Below, piece by piece: positions 32,801 to 47,800 of a stretch of DNA of 64,000 bases; the stretch's first letter is position 1; the number at the start of each line of letters is the position of its first letter. Source of the DNA: Saturnia japonica (taxonomy: Eukaryota; Arthropoda; Insecta; Lepidoptera; Saturniidae); the NCBI GenBank assembly GCA_033032175.1, contig CM065313.1, forward strand, positions 14,795,327 through 14,859,326. The letters run 5' to 3'. The position numbers and the translations under genes were made by a program. The notes under the pieces were generated by a model. That model searched no databases, was not told the origin of the DNA, and saw only the letters and a program-made list of their open reading frames with translations.

Positions 32801-35800
32801 CGAACGTTCCTTGATCAAATCGGGGACGTTCTGAAGAAAGTTCAGGTTAAGAGTACTCTAAACCGACAAGCATTCATGAAAACATTGATGAATGTTGAAG
32901 AAGCTAAAGATGTATGCCAGGATTGTAGCAATCCTTCTTAATGTATATATGTACTATGTATACTGAATCGTAACTGTATACCTTGGTGCTCACCAATTTG
33001 CATCACCAAAGAATGAGGTGGAAAAATATTAATAATTTTGGGAAAGCAGATTCCTTTTTATGGTATTTTTTTTTTAACTAAACATCATAACGAGCTATCT
33101 TGTGTCTTACAGATATGTGAAATTCTTATTTTGTTTTGTTAGTTACGGTGCTGAAAAATATTTTGTATTTGGAAACGAAATGTGCAAACATGGAAACAGC
33201 TGAACAACGTGGCATGCCAGCCAGTAAATAAATAATTTAACGGTGTTAATTATTTTAAGAAAATTAATTATTCATCGGAATTGGGCGCGAGTGCTGAAGG
33301 CACTCAGCCGCGAAAGCAGGGCAACAAGCTTAAGGGTGTCAAAGAAGCCAAACTGCGGCTTGAGCTGTTGACTTAATTGCAATAAGTATCGCGAACTGCC
33401 CAACTAACTATACATATACAATATACATGTTTCTGCCCTCTGGGAGGAAGGGACAAATATGTATATATGCATTTAGTAATGTGATAATCTGCTCTAAAAA
33501 AAAACTAGCCAAAAATGAAAAAAAAATGGTCTCTTATACAACCTAAGTACCTGAGTGGTGTGCTTGTGTGTAGTGGTGCAGTTTAAAGATTGTATGTTGA
33601 TAGCTAATCAGTTTATCGCCCATGCCAGAGGAATGAACCTAAGCTTGAGTTGAACCTCCTCGTGGTGTGCCCCGGGCAACGGCGGCCGCTTCACGGCCGA
33701 CGGCTAATACCAGGCCGACGGCGTTCCTCCCCTGTACCCCTCTGCTCATCAGAGGAGACAGGGGATGGGGCAAGGGTGGACCTGCTTCGGCTCGTCCACT
33801 ACGGACGGACTCGTCGTTGACGGCGGAGGAGGAAGAAAACCTCCTCAAAAAATTGAGAGGATACAACCTCTTTAAAAATCGCTGACGGCGGTGGAGTAAA
33901 CCACCTTAAAAAACCTCGGACGGACTGTGGTGGAATAAACCACCCTTTAAAAAATCACGGTCGGACGGTGGAAGAAAACCACCTTAAAAAATTACCGAGG
34001 AAGACAACTTCGTTAAAAAATTACTGGCCGGAGGTGGAGAAAACCACCAGCATAAAAAATCAAGGATGGACAGTGGAAGGAAACCACTTTAAAAAATAAC
34101 CGGGGGGTAAAGGATGAGCACCTAGTTAAAAAATCAAAGCCGGATTTGTCAAAGATGGATGGGAGCTTGGTGACGGCAGAGGAGGAAACCTCTATAAAAA
34201 ACCAACGACGGACTGGTGGGGAGGGGATGCGTTCATTCGCCTCCTTCTCCTGCCGTTTCATGGACGACGGAGGAGAGAACCTCGGTAAAAAATCGTGGCT
34301 GGGCTAGCGGGGTGGGGGTGCGTTTATTCGCCCCATTACCCCCGCCATTTGCCAAACATTATGGCAGAGGCAGAGGAGAAAACCTCTATAAAAAACCCAA
34401 CGTTGGGACGATGGGGGACGGGGGTGGTTCACCCCCCTCCTTCTCCTGTCAGGTCGAACCAAGGGGAGATGGGTCGGGGGGCCTGTCTCCTCATTGCACT
34501 GGTTTGGCGGACGGGGAGACAGTTCGTTCACCGGGCTGTTTCAGTCAGCGGGCGGCCCTTCCGGGCCTTGCCGCCGGGGCGGCGCGGCTGAATGCCAGCG
34601 CAGTGCCCGCGTCGCTCCAGTATGGCGGCGGACGGTGAACCGTGGAGTTTTTTAGTGAGTAGGAGTCTCACATACCACTCGTCCCCCCGGGCGAGTGTGT
34701 ACCCATGATGGGTTTTCCCTCCACGTTAAAAAAAAAAAAGGAGAGGGCTAGTCGAAATGAGAAGTATTGAGAGTGATTACCTGCAAGTAGAGTATCTGAC
34801 GGCGCATTTCTGAGCTTGCGTCAGGGTGTAGCGGCGAGGCGGGGGGGCGGCGCCCGTTGCCGCGCGCGGGACTCTCCGCGCACGCCGCCAGCAACGGGTC
34901 GAGAGTTTCGCTCTATAGACAATACAAGAAAATTTTTAACATAAAAAAAACAAAAAAAAAAAATATCTAAATAGGTTCATAAACAAAGAAGTTATCCCTG
35001 ATCATCCATGTATATATATACAATCGAATTGACAACCTCCTAATTTTTTGAAGTCTGTTAAAAATAAAAAGGATATAAGGAACGAAAGGGGCTCATCGGC
35101 AGTGTGAAAAGGAAAAAAATTACAAAAATTGTCATCGTCCAAAATAAGGCGATGCTCCCTGCGCGTTATGAGCTCCTTCCAACCTTTATACAAATATATG
35201 TATTACCAAGTAAGCCCTTTTTATACTATACTAAACAAATCAAAAGTCGAAATAAATTAATATAGGCAATAGAATATTAAATAAGAACAAGAGTCATGCA
35301 TTACCTACAATAGCGTCTGACACGGTAAACTATCTTTACCTGAGAAAAACATTGAATAAATAATAATCTTAAAAGTAAATGAAGTATCTGTTGTCAGCTA
35401 AAAAAGTAAATCGGATTTAAAATTCACCATGGGTAGCATAATTCAATAGTTTAATTTAAAAAATTATGTTTCCGATACCGTACCAGAATGGAACAGTCAG
35501 TGATTGTTCCTCTCAATCTAGTATGCAATTCGTTAAGATCGGTAGAAAACAAAATTACGTATTACAACTTATGTAAAAACTTAGTATACCACAAGTAGAT
35601 ATATAGTTTTGGTTACTAATTACTTTAAATTAGTCTGGATTTTATCAGACGCTACGTGCAACTATGATGTTTTAGAATAACCACAAATTTTGTATGATAT
35701 TATAAGAAGTTACAACCTTTTACTTACAGCTTTGATTGACATATAAATCATCAAAGACTTACAGTACAAATATGTATAGTTGGATAAGTAAAAACTATTT

Positions 35801-38800
35801 GGAATTTGTATTTATATTATTGTAAATTCTAACGGTCATTTCAAACAGTAAGATTTTTAATATTTTAAAGCATCGACATAAGACATACAACAAAGATTTC
35901 AACGAAATAAAATGTTAATTAGCAACACAAACCTTGTATTTCTCATTCGAAGCAAAATAAAACTGTACCGTATCCACGAACAAGTGCAGTGGGCGTGAAA
36001 CAAGGTAACATCAATATATAAACATACAGTAAGTCAACTATGTCTAAGAATTCTCACTTTTAGCATTTGTTTACATTAAATTAAGGTGTCCGCTAATGAA
36101 CTACGTAGTTGAGATACTGTATTAGTGTATACTTGCGTAGCGCCGTGTGATACTTACACTCATCGAATGATGCTCCTCCCCAGGCTGCGTGCGGCAAACA
36201 AGGCGATGCAACCAAATAAACAATAAGTTACTACACGCAAAACAAACTTTTAAAATGTAAAAGCAATCAAAAACACTATTATTAAACTAAATCCTCCACA
36301 AAATATTTGTTTTAAATACAATAAAAACAATTTTTTATCAATGCGAACGTTTATACACTGTTCAGGGATTAGTCTACATTCAGCGTACAACGATTTCCTA
36401 AATTCGAATAAATCACAAACTTTGGTAAAATACTTTCTTAAAACGAGAATTTCGGCGTAGCATATAAATATAATATGAAATGTTGTTCGTTGGTAAGCGT
36501 ATCACTTGAGAACGGCTAGACCGACTATGCTATTATTTTTTGTTTTAAAATGTTCGTAACAGTCCCAATAAAGTACGAAAAATTAGAAAAGTTTTCCAGA
36601 AAAATTTTAAATTCAAAAAAAGCCTAAACGTCTTTTTTCTATTTTTGTATAAATTATTTTTGTATTTTTAAGGACATCTCAAGATCTTTACTCACGATTC
36701 AAAGGATGGATATTTGTAATTCTTTTTTTGTTTTGTTTATGGTCATGGAACAGTTATCAGGAGAAAACAGGATAAGTGGCGCTATGTTCTAGTTATCGAC
36801 TACAGGGAAGGACAGAACAGCGTCTGCTGGGCCAATTAGTTTTAACTAATTTAATTATGATAAAACAGATTATAATTATAAACGGTATATTTGAACTTCT
36901 AACGGTTCATTACATCAAGAGAATAATCACAGATTTAAACGTTTATAGCCATAAAATAAAATAAAAAACCATTTTATATGTATATGATATTTTGATTTAA
37001 TTACATTAATATAATATTGTTAAAAATATAATGAGGAAGTGTATAAAGAATTAAACCAATAACCTTCTTAATGATCGGGGTCAAGCAACTATAAAGCACA
37101 TTTTAGGGTTACGCTATGAATACGACCCGTAATGAGAGTTTTCAGCAATTCGGTTACTTGGTACTTAATTAGAACAAAAGGATCTCATTAAGCAGTTTAT
37201 TTCACGGATTTTTATAAATTTATCTGAATCACTTCTCAAATTTATATATAAATATGATTGTAAATGTAACATTTTATGAAATACTTATTTACCATAAAAG
37301 GCTCGTTTTATTTTTAAATATAGTGTATTAATTTAAATATCGTCGATCTATCTAAAAGCCATGTTTATTTTCGTTTGTGATAAAGTGAAATCTGTTTAAA
37401 AGACACATCTAAAACGACATGCAAAATGTGAATTAATAACGTAAATAATGCTAATCGAGAGGATCGAGTAGGCGGACATTTGCCACAATAACAATACAGG
37501 AAATAGCAAGATATGTTACAGTATCTCTTTTTCTTTCTACTGATTACTTATGTATTCACACAATATTCTAATTACACATGCTAGATGTCTATATATGCAC
37601 AACAAAACAAAATTTATAATGCGGAACAATAGAAACGGTATCATAATTATTTACATAGGCATTAAATGAACATACAAAAACTTTGAATGATTTTTTTATT
37701 ATAATTTGATAGATGGTAAAGCTATTTCACATTACGATTTATCGATAGAAGAGTTTTTTTATTGCCATTTCTGAAGAGTGAATATGATTGGCTTGTTACA
37801 AGAAATAATAAAAATTCGCGTTTATCGAATTCCAATTTGTAACTAGATCATAGGAAGAGTACTAAGTTATAAAACAACATTTACTTTTTAAAGTTTGGCT
37901 TGGCCCACTTTCTCATGTTTACTAATTTGTTTATTAATTTACACCGAAAACAAAAAACGTCGTTGAATAATAATTTCGAATGTTTATGAAATACATAAGT
38001 TGATACGTAGTACATATTTACTTTCATTACATGAACAATTCCGATAAATGAATTTCATCATTTTACCTATTATTACATACAATTTAACATCGATATTATC
38101 GCGATCATAATTCCTAAAACAAACATGTTTCATTTGACATATTTCCCAAGGATAATTATTTAGATTTTGGTTTTTTTTTTATGGAATTAATGAATTATTT
38201 AATTTGAATCCTGACAGTGAACTTTTTGAATTGAGTATTTGACTAACATGTAAAGTTTGTCGACTAGCCTTTCTAATGTCGATATATTTCTACGTTAGCT
38301 TGACCATCTATGTTTAAAATTCGTGACGCATTATAACGTAAGTTTAGTTAGCTAAAAGGCAAGATATCTGGATAAGTTTTAGGGCACAGACCTCCTGTAA
38401 GACCCGCTTGAGCTGCAGCAGCAGTGTCTTGATGTCGACCACGTCTTGAAGCAGAGAGGCGGGCGCGGGTGCTGACACGGACGCCGGCGCTGGCGAGGCA
38501 CTGCCATCGCTGATGCCCGCATCCGACGGAGTCTGAGTGCGCGACCTCTGTAGCAACCTAGCTGTGCGTACAGGAAGACTGGCCCTAGAAAAATCCAAAA
38601 ATATTCTATTAATCAATATGTCGTACAATGGCTTGATGATTAAACCCTGGCCTTCCCTGAAGAAGAGGAATTGGCTAACAGGCAGTTTATATTACAGGCA
38701 GATATTATTGTTATTATATATTTTTAACCATTTTTTCTCTTTATAGGTTTTTGCGTTTTATCCACAATCTCACCTAATGTTAAGGTGCCCAAGATGGTGA

Positions 38801-41800
38801 CAACGCTAAGCCTAGTGGGGAAACCGGCTCTCAAGTGCAGCTGCCGAAGCATACCTATATATGCGACAGATTTTCAATTTGAGGGTGATAGTTAGCCAGG
38901 CTAAAGTCAAAACAAGGTGACAAAAGATTTAAAAAAAAGAATCACAAAATTATTTGCATTTTGCAATAAAGTTGTTATCTTAATTTTGAAGGCAACGAAA
39001 CCATTGCAAATGAAGGTTTAGAACAATTATTTTAGCATTCTTAAATAAAATCACCTTTTATTTTGTTTTCGTGTAATTATGGTGCTAATGTATGAGATAA
39101 TTAAACAAAGTACAACAAGACCAAGGGTATATAATAGCTGCTAAAAGAGCTACTAGTTTAATCTAATGATAGTATTATAAAGTCTCACCGTGATCATTTA
39201 AATAATCTAGGCGATATAAAAGTTAATGGTTTCATAATTCATATTGAAAAACGCTTAAGGTCAAGTGAAGTCGAGAATGTTGACCTTGGCATGAGCCGGA
39301 AAAAAGCCACAGTAGACCGGTTTACTGAATTCCTATTTTTATGACACTAAATATATCAGAAATAAAATGGTTTTTTTAAAGAAGATTTTGCGCTCATTTT
39401 ATTTAACTGAGTATTTTTAATTGTTTTATATGTTCGTGTCTGCCACAATTTCACATGATTTTAGTGATAGTGTAGCTAAGCTAAACCTAAAAAGGTTGAG
39501 TGCAACCCCTGGAGTATAGCGACAGATTTTCAACCTGAGGGTGTTAGAAAATACTCCAGGCGGACGGACACTTCTATTACGACATTTTCCTCTTTATAAT
39601 AAGATATACTTTTAGTTTTAAAACCAAATCAGCCATCATCGATCGCTTCAAATAACAATTTAATCATCTTAATTAAATAAAAATTGCAATTTTGCTTGAT
39701 CCCTAACTCTCATTTTACTAAAGCGGAGTGTAAATATGTGAGAATTACTTGTTTTATTTAAGAAAATGCAATAATAAAATATAATTATTAATTTATCTTT
39801 CTCAAAGTGGATGATAACGCTTCGTTAGCCTAGTGGTCGTAAGCGCGACTGTTATGAGCGAGATCCTGGGTTCGAATCCCAGGTCGAGCAATGTGTTATT
39901 GGGTTTTTTATGAAATTCTCATTAGCAGCTCGGAGTTTGGTTTCGTGCCCGGTTAATGGCAATAGATTAATGCCAATATAATATATGGGACCTAAAAACC
40001 ATACTCGGCGAACTGCGAGTGTACAATTAGTACACCTCTGCCTAACTAACCCTTCGGGGAATACAGGACTGATGGTATGTATGGTATGATAATGCCCCTT
40101 GTGGGCCCTGGGGGTTTGGGGCTTTAAGAAGAAGTAGAAGGATAAAAGTTAATTATGGGGTATTAAGATGGTCATATAGAAATGATGGTATTCTTATACG
40201 TATTTCGGTGGTTCTACGAAATTCGAAGCTACCGTATTATTTATTATAACTACTTACATCATTAATTTCATTCCTTTCTCCTACCCAGTTTTTATTTTAC
40301 TTATCACGGTTTTCGTTCATTTGCCACAGAACGGCGGCGCGGCGCGCGGCGTGGCGCGCGGCGTGGCGCGTGCCGAATTTGTAGCAATGAAGTTCTAAAA
40401 GTTTTTTAATTTATTTACCTCGATTTTTGGGGTGCTGTAGAAAATTTCATAAACGTAAAGTTTGAGAATTTACGGTCTAAACGGAGAAGAAGCTAAACTA
40501 AAACTGCATTAGATTAATATGTTAATAGGTACTATTGATCACGTATAATACTTACACATCGCTGCAACAGCGAAAGCATAACGAAATTGATGAACGTGCA
40601 AATAACTGAAAAGTGACAGTGAAGTAACACGTACATATTGCGGTAAACTAAACCTACAATAACAGTTATGCAATATTAGTCTGTTAATTTATTTTCTTTA
40701 TATTCCTATTTCCGTATTTCTTAGAAACCGTTTCTGCTTACTCATAGAGAATTTTAAGTATGTGTATGATGTAAGAATACCTAAAACAATTTTACGTAAT
40801 CGAATCTTTGCTCCAGTCAACTTATTGGAGGCTACTCGTGGCCGCGACTCCGCACGCTTGGACTACAAGCGTATTTTTATCGTTTATAAAAATCATATTT
40901 TCTTAAGGCCAAGTAACAAAGGAGTAAAATTTAAAAAATGCTCAAAATCTATCCAGTAGTTTTTGCGTGATGCGCGCACAACGGAAAACCTCAATCATTT
41001 TATTTATTATGTACTATTATAATTTACAATAATAGAAAGCTTTTGTTATTCGGGATATTAGTCCTTCTTTGTATTCTTACGCCACTTTTAAGGAAGTTTG
41101 AATATTTAAATGTTTTAAACAGAATAGTATTGAAGAAACATGGGTACAGGATCTAAGTAAGTCCTTTACAGATGTTTAATGAAATGATTTTTTTACGTTT
41201 TACTTTCGCAGTGTCCAATTAATTCCTAATACACGCATTTCATGATGGCATTCATGGCTCATGTACAAGAATAACAAAACTTCTATAGAATTTATTTCTA
41301 CCATTGTGTTTTTCTATAAATCTTTACCTTAAAAGCATTATTAAGGAAGGTACAATGAATTTATTCTTATTTAAGCTCGTGTAAAGAATAAGTTAGACAT
41401 AACAAAATTACATTTAGTATCTTGTTCTTAATTAAGTATTAAAAGTATACAACTATATGGCTTCTCTGTGTAATGACATTTTTTGATTACATTTGGGTCC
41501 TCATTTCACATTTGGGTGTGAACGTGACTCACCATCACTAAATTAATTAGCAAAATAGGACAGTTCACCTGATGCCTTTTATTAAAAGAAATATAGTATC
41601 GCTTACATAACATGTACATACACATTGAATGAATGTTTGTATAGCATTGATTGTAAAACAAAATTAAAGTAAAAGGTAAACCCGACATCAAGATAACCTT
41701 TCCTTGGACTATTGCTATAACCAGAAATAGGAAAGGCAGACTATATTTGCCTAAACTTAGAAGAACAGAGACGAAATTTTGTGACCTTCTTATGACAATT

Positions 41801-44800
41801 TTTTTTTTCGGAACAATTGTCCTGGGTTTCGGGACATGACATAAGTATATTAAAAATAAAGTTATCTGAAATAAGTAAACTATATTTACTTAAAATTTAC
41901 GAACTTAAAGTTGTTATAACCATCAAATTTTCGAAATCTTCCGGTAAATTCGTAAATTTTTTAATTTAGCTTTTTTTGGTTATATTGTTACCATAGCCAC
42001 TACAAGGTTTTTTCGAGACACAACCTAGCCTATTTAACACGGGCAAATGTATAAATTTCAAAGTTTTCCCGAAAAAAACGAGTGTATTGTTTTTTATATA
42101 CGTATATATGTATACCGGAGTAACTTTCAATTTCGAAGCTACTAAAACCTTGTGAACATGCAGTGCCATTGTTCAAATATTTGAATGAGCATCACGCAAA
42201 AGCTACTAAACTTATTTTGATCTGGTCTTCTTTAGATGTCTGAGATCTTAGAAGTAGCTGATAATAATTATGATAAATATATAGTAACTTATAAACAGTT
42301 ATCTACTTAAACCTTATGATATGTGCAAATGTTCTCGCATAACGAAGTATGTGAGTAATGTGTACGTAGTAGGCTTTGGATACTGGAAAACATTGATATT
42401 ATCTTGGTTCGTTTGCACTACGGCAGCCCGCCTATAATACCTATGATTATATTGGAAAAAGAAAACCGATAACATCCGCTTGCGGAACAAAGAGCTAATA
42501 GAGCGTGTAAGAAAGGTACAAAAGTTCAATAACAATGCCTATTCTAAGGCTTTATGTATTGAATAGTAAATTATATTTATTCAATTTTTATCTTATAATC
42601 TATATAAGATAATCATTTAAAAGTAGTATCTCATCTTTTTTTTATTATACATTTTTAGGGTTCAGTAGCTCATTATGAAAAAAACGGAGCTCTTATAGGA
42701 TCACTTTGTTGTCCGTCTATCTGACTGGTTGTTTGTCTGTGTGTCAAGACACTTTTTCTCGAAAACTCCTTGGAGCTATAAAGTTCAAATTAATATCATA
42801 TACTAAATTAATTTATAATATTTATTTTAAAATATATTTTCTAATCCTGTGTGAAATTATAACGTAACAAAATTGTATTAGGTTTTGTTTTTTTTTTTTC
42901 TAGAAAACTACTTAAGGTATGTAGGTAGATCAAATCAACACCGAATAGTATTACTTGAAACTAGTGTAAAAATAAAGTTTCAAAGTTAATACAGTAAAAA
43001 GATATAGCCGGTCCGCTCCATCCTTTGATAAAAAATTCTAAAAGTCACATTCAGCGACCGATTATCAAAACCTACAGGAAACTTTCAAGGTAGGTGCATA
43101 CAATTTTGAAATCCCTTCTACAAGTTACGCATATAATGTTATCCTTATATTTAATAGTAATCAATGATCCGGGTCGACTTTTTGAGTATTAAATTCATTT
43201 ATTGTTATTTCACGTATATTTGTAACATAACATAAATATTTTTTGCTTTCTTCTGTAACATAAAATTACTTATTGTGGTTTAAATAATGCTAAAGTTAGT
43301 GTTATACTGTCTTAGATTTTTCTAGTTTACACACATGTCTAGTATAATGTACAAGAAGATTGTTCTATTACCTATTTGTATTGTGTTTCTATTTTCCTAT
43401 GTTTAATGGTTTTGGCAGCGTATTCCAAGAAAGCGTGCAGGTAGTAATTACTTATTACTTATTGTGGTTTAAATAATGCTAAAGTTAGTGTTATACTGTC
43501 TTAGATTTTTCTAGTTTACACACATGTCTAGTATAATGTACAATTTGCCACAGAACGGCGGCGCGGCGCGCGGCGTGGCGCGTGCCGAATTTGTAGCAAT
43601 GAAGTTCTAAAAGTTTTTTAATTTATTTACCTCGATTTTTGGGGTGCTGTAGAAAATTTCATAAACGTAAAGTTTGAGAATTTACGGTCTAAACGGAGAA
43701 GAAGCTAAACTAAAACTGCATTAGATTAATATGTTAATAGGTACTATTGGTCACGTATAATACTTACACATCGCTGCAACAGCGAAAGCATAACGAAATT
43801 GATGAACGTGCAAATAACTGAAAAGTGACAGTGAAGTAACACGTACATATTGCGGTAAACTAAACCTACAATAACAGTTATGCAATATTAGTCTGTTAAT
43901 TTATTTTCTTTATATTCCTATTTCCGTATTTCTTAGAAACCGTTTCTGCTTACTCATAGAGAATTTTAAGTATGTGTATGATGTAAGAATACCTAAAACA
44001 ATTTTACGTAATCGAATCTTTGCTCCAGTCAACTTATTGGAGGCTACTCGTGGCCGCGACTCCGCACGCTTGGACTACAAGCGTATTTTTATCGTTTATA
44101 AAAATCATATTTTCTTAAGGCCAAGTAACAAAGGAGTAAAATTTAAAAAATGCTCAAAATCTATCCAGTAGTTTTTGCGTGATGCGCGCACAACGGAAAA
44201 CCTCAATCATTTTATTTATTATGTACTATTATAATTTACAATAATAGAAAGCTTTTGTTATTCGGGATATTAGTCCTTCTTTGTATTCTTACGCCATTTT
44301 AAGGAAGTTTGAATATTTAAAAGTTTTAAACAGAATATTATTGAAGAAACATGGGTACAGGATCTAAGTGCTTTACAGATGTTTAATGAAATGATTTTTT
44401 TACGTTTTACTTTCGCAGTGTCCAATTAATTCCTAATACACGCATTTCATGATGGCATTCATGGCTCATGTACAAGAATAACAAAACTTCTATAGAATTT
44501 ATTTCTACCATTGTGTTTTTCTATAAATCTTTACCTTAAAAGCATTATTAAGGAAGGTACAGTGAATTTATTCTTATTTAAGCTCGTGTAAAGAATAAGT
44601 TAGACATAACAAAATTACAATTAAATCTTGTTCTTAATTAAGTATTAAAAGTATACAACTATATGGCTTCTCTGTGTAATGACATTTTTTGATTACATTT
44701 GGGTCCTCATTTCACGTTTGGGTGTGAACGTGACTCACCATCACTAAATTAATTAGCAAAATAGGACAGTTCACCTGATGCCTTTTATTAAAAGAAATAT

Positions 44801-47800
44801 AGTATCGCTTACATAACATGTACATACACATTGAATGAATGTTTGTATAGCATTGATTGTAAAACAAAATTAAAGTAAAAGGTAAACCTTTCCTTGGACT
44901 ATTGCTATAACAGAAATAGGAAAAGGCAGACTATATTTGCCTAAACGTAGAAGAACAGAGATGAAATTTTGTGACCTTCTTATGAATTTTTTTTTCGGAA
45001 CAAATGTCCTGGGTTTTCAGGACATGGCATAAGTATATTAAAAATTAAGTTATTTGAAATAAGTAAACTATATTTACTTAAAATTTACGAACTTAAAGTT
45101 GTTATAACCATCAAATTTCCGAAATCTTCCGGTAAATTCGTAATTTTTTTAATTTTTTTTTTTTTTTATATTGTTACCATAGCCACTACAAGGTTTTTTC
45201 GAGACACAACCTAGCCTATTTAACACGGGAAAATGTATAAATTCCAAAGTTTTCCCGAAAAAAAACGAGTGTATTGTTTTTTATATACGTATATATATAT
45301 GTATACCGGAGTAACTTTCAATTTCGAAGCTACTAAATACCTTGTGAACATGCAGTGCCATTGTTCAAATATTTGAATGAGCATCACACAAAAGCTACTA
45401 AACTTATTTTGATCTGGTCTTCTTTAGATGTCTGAGATCTTAGAAGTAGCTGATAATAATTATGATAAATATATAGTAACTTATAAACAGTTATCTACTT
45501 AAACCTTATGATATGTGCAAATGTTCTCGCATAACGAAGTATGTGTACGTAGTAGGCTTTGGATACTGGAAAACATTGATATTATCTTGGTTCGTTTGCA
45601 CTACGGCAGCCCGCCTATAATACCTATGATTATATTGGAAAAAGAAAACCGATAACATCCGCTTGCGGAACAAAGAGCTAATAGAGCGTGTAAGAAAGGT
45701 ACAAAAGTTCAATAACAATGCCTATTCTAAGGCTTTATGTATTGAATAGTAAATTATATTTATTCAATTTTTATCTTATAATCTATATAAGATAATCATT
45801 TAAAAGTAGTATCTCATCTTTTTTTTATTATACATTTCTAGGGTTCAGTAGCTCATTATGAAAAACACGGAGCTCTTATAGGATCACTTTGTTGTCCGTC
45901 TATCTGACTGGTTGTTTGTCTGTGTGTCAAGACACTTTTTCTCGAAAACTCCTTGGAGCTATAAAGTTCAAATTAATATCATATACTAAATTAATTTATA
46001 ATATTTATTTTAAAATATATTTTCTAATCCTGTGTGAAATTATAACGTAACAAAATTGTATTAGGTTTTGTTTTTTTTTTTCTAGAAAACTACTTAAGGT
46101 ATGCAGGTAGATCAAATCAACACCGAATAGTATTACTTGAAACTAGTGTAAAAATAAAGTTTCAAAGTTAATACAGTAAAAAGATATAGCCGGTCCGCTC
46201 CATCCTTTGATAAAAAATTCTAAAAGTCACATTCAGCGACCGATTATCAAAACCTACAGGAAACTTTCAAGGTAGGTGCATACAATTTTGAAATCCCTTC
46301 TACAAGTTACGCATATAATGTTATCCATATATTTAATAGTAAGCAATGATCCGGGTCGACTTTTTGAGTATTAAATTCATTTATTGTTATTTCACGTATA
46401 TTTGTAACATAACATAAATATTTTTTGCTTTCTTCTGTAACATAAAATTACTTATTGTGGTTTAAATAATGCTAAAGTTAGTGTTATACTGTCTTAGATT
46501 TTTCTAGTTTACACACATGTCTAGTATAATGTACAAGAAGATTGTTCTATTACCTATTTGTATTGTGTTTCTATTTTCCTATGTTTAATGGTTTTGGCAG
46601 CGTATTCCAAGAAAGCGCGCAGGTAGTAATTTTTTCCGAGTTGATTTTCTATGATTTTATCTTGTTTTGTTATATAACGTTACAAAATAGCCTAGCACGT
46701 TTTTAGTAAAAACATCTATGAAATTATAACAAATATTCACCGAATGGTTATTAAGTTATAAGCGCGCTAACAAACAGACAGACGACAAATACGACAATTA
46801 AGACGAATCTAACGACACCCAGTATGCTAAAATCCGTCAACGTTATTTGAATAATAAATAGAACATACGTTATGGCAAATATTATGAAAATTGTACATTT
46901 ATTTATAAGTAAGAAACAACTATATTATTAGGTATTTATTTAGTAAATAGAGACAAGTAGCTTTATTTGTTGAAGACCGATGAGTAGGACTCGCCTGATG
47001 ACTAAATTATTTATTTAAGTTACTAGCAGTGTGCCCGCGGTTCCGCACGAGTTTGTTACTACGCAATAATTATTTAAATCGCTTTATTTTTACTCATATT
47101 GTTGACAATTCATATTCCGTATCAATTGAGGAATGGCATGTATATTCCGTGTACAATTTTCATCAAAATCTGTTGAAAACTATTGTTCTAATGTACAATT
47201 TCTAATGCATTATTAATTCTTACAGCCTCTCAATTATAGTAGGTATGATGTATGTCTCCCGTCTACAAAATTTGATCAGAATCGGTTGAGAATTGATGAA
47301 AATAAAAGTTTTTTAATTCTAGAAGTAGTATTAATTTATATTAATTAGTAGTATTAATAATATTAATTTATAGCCTATTAATTATGTAAATAGTTAAGAC
47401 TTCTCGTGTATAAAACTTCATCAAAATCGGTTAAGAATTAATGATTTTTTTTTACATTTTTTTTTTACGGATATCTTTGTCCAATCTATCTCTATACCAA
47501 AATACATCAAAATTGGTTCAGCGGTTTAGGCGTGAAAACGTAACAGACAAACAGACTGTTACTTTCGCATTTATAGTATTAGTATGGATTAAGTGAGGTC
47601 AACCTTTTTTGAATAAAATCGGATTGAGTTTTCAAACATGTGTCAAAATAAAATGTAATTTAATTCACAAGCACTAAGGAGTATTGATATCAACTTCGAA
47701 GCAAATCACCGCCAAAATAACTTTCTACCCATTTTTAACCCCGTTACGGGATGAATTTCAATAAAATACGAAACACGTCTTTCATCAATTATCATAAAAA

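Noticed and set aside
34216..34638. 140-codon open frame in the GC-rich retrotransposon 3' region
   Set aside because: It covers the hairpin array, has low complexity, and no domain is visible.
39819..39890. True tRNA gene
   Set aside because: The head is followed by a SINE body and A-rich end, and the acceptor stem does not pair cleanly.
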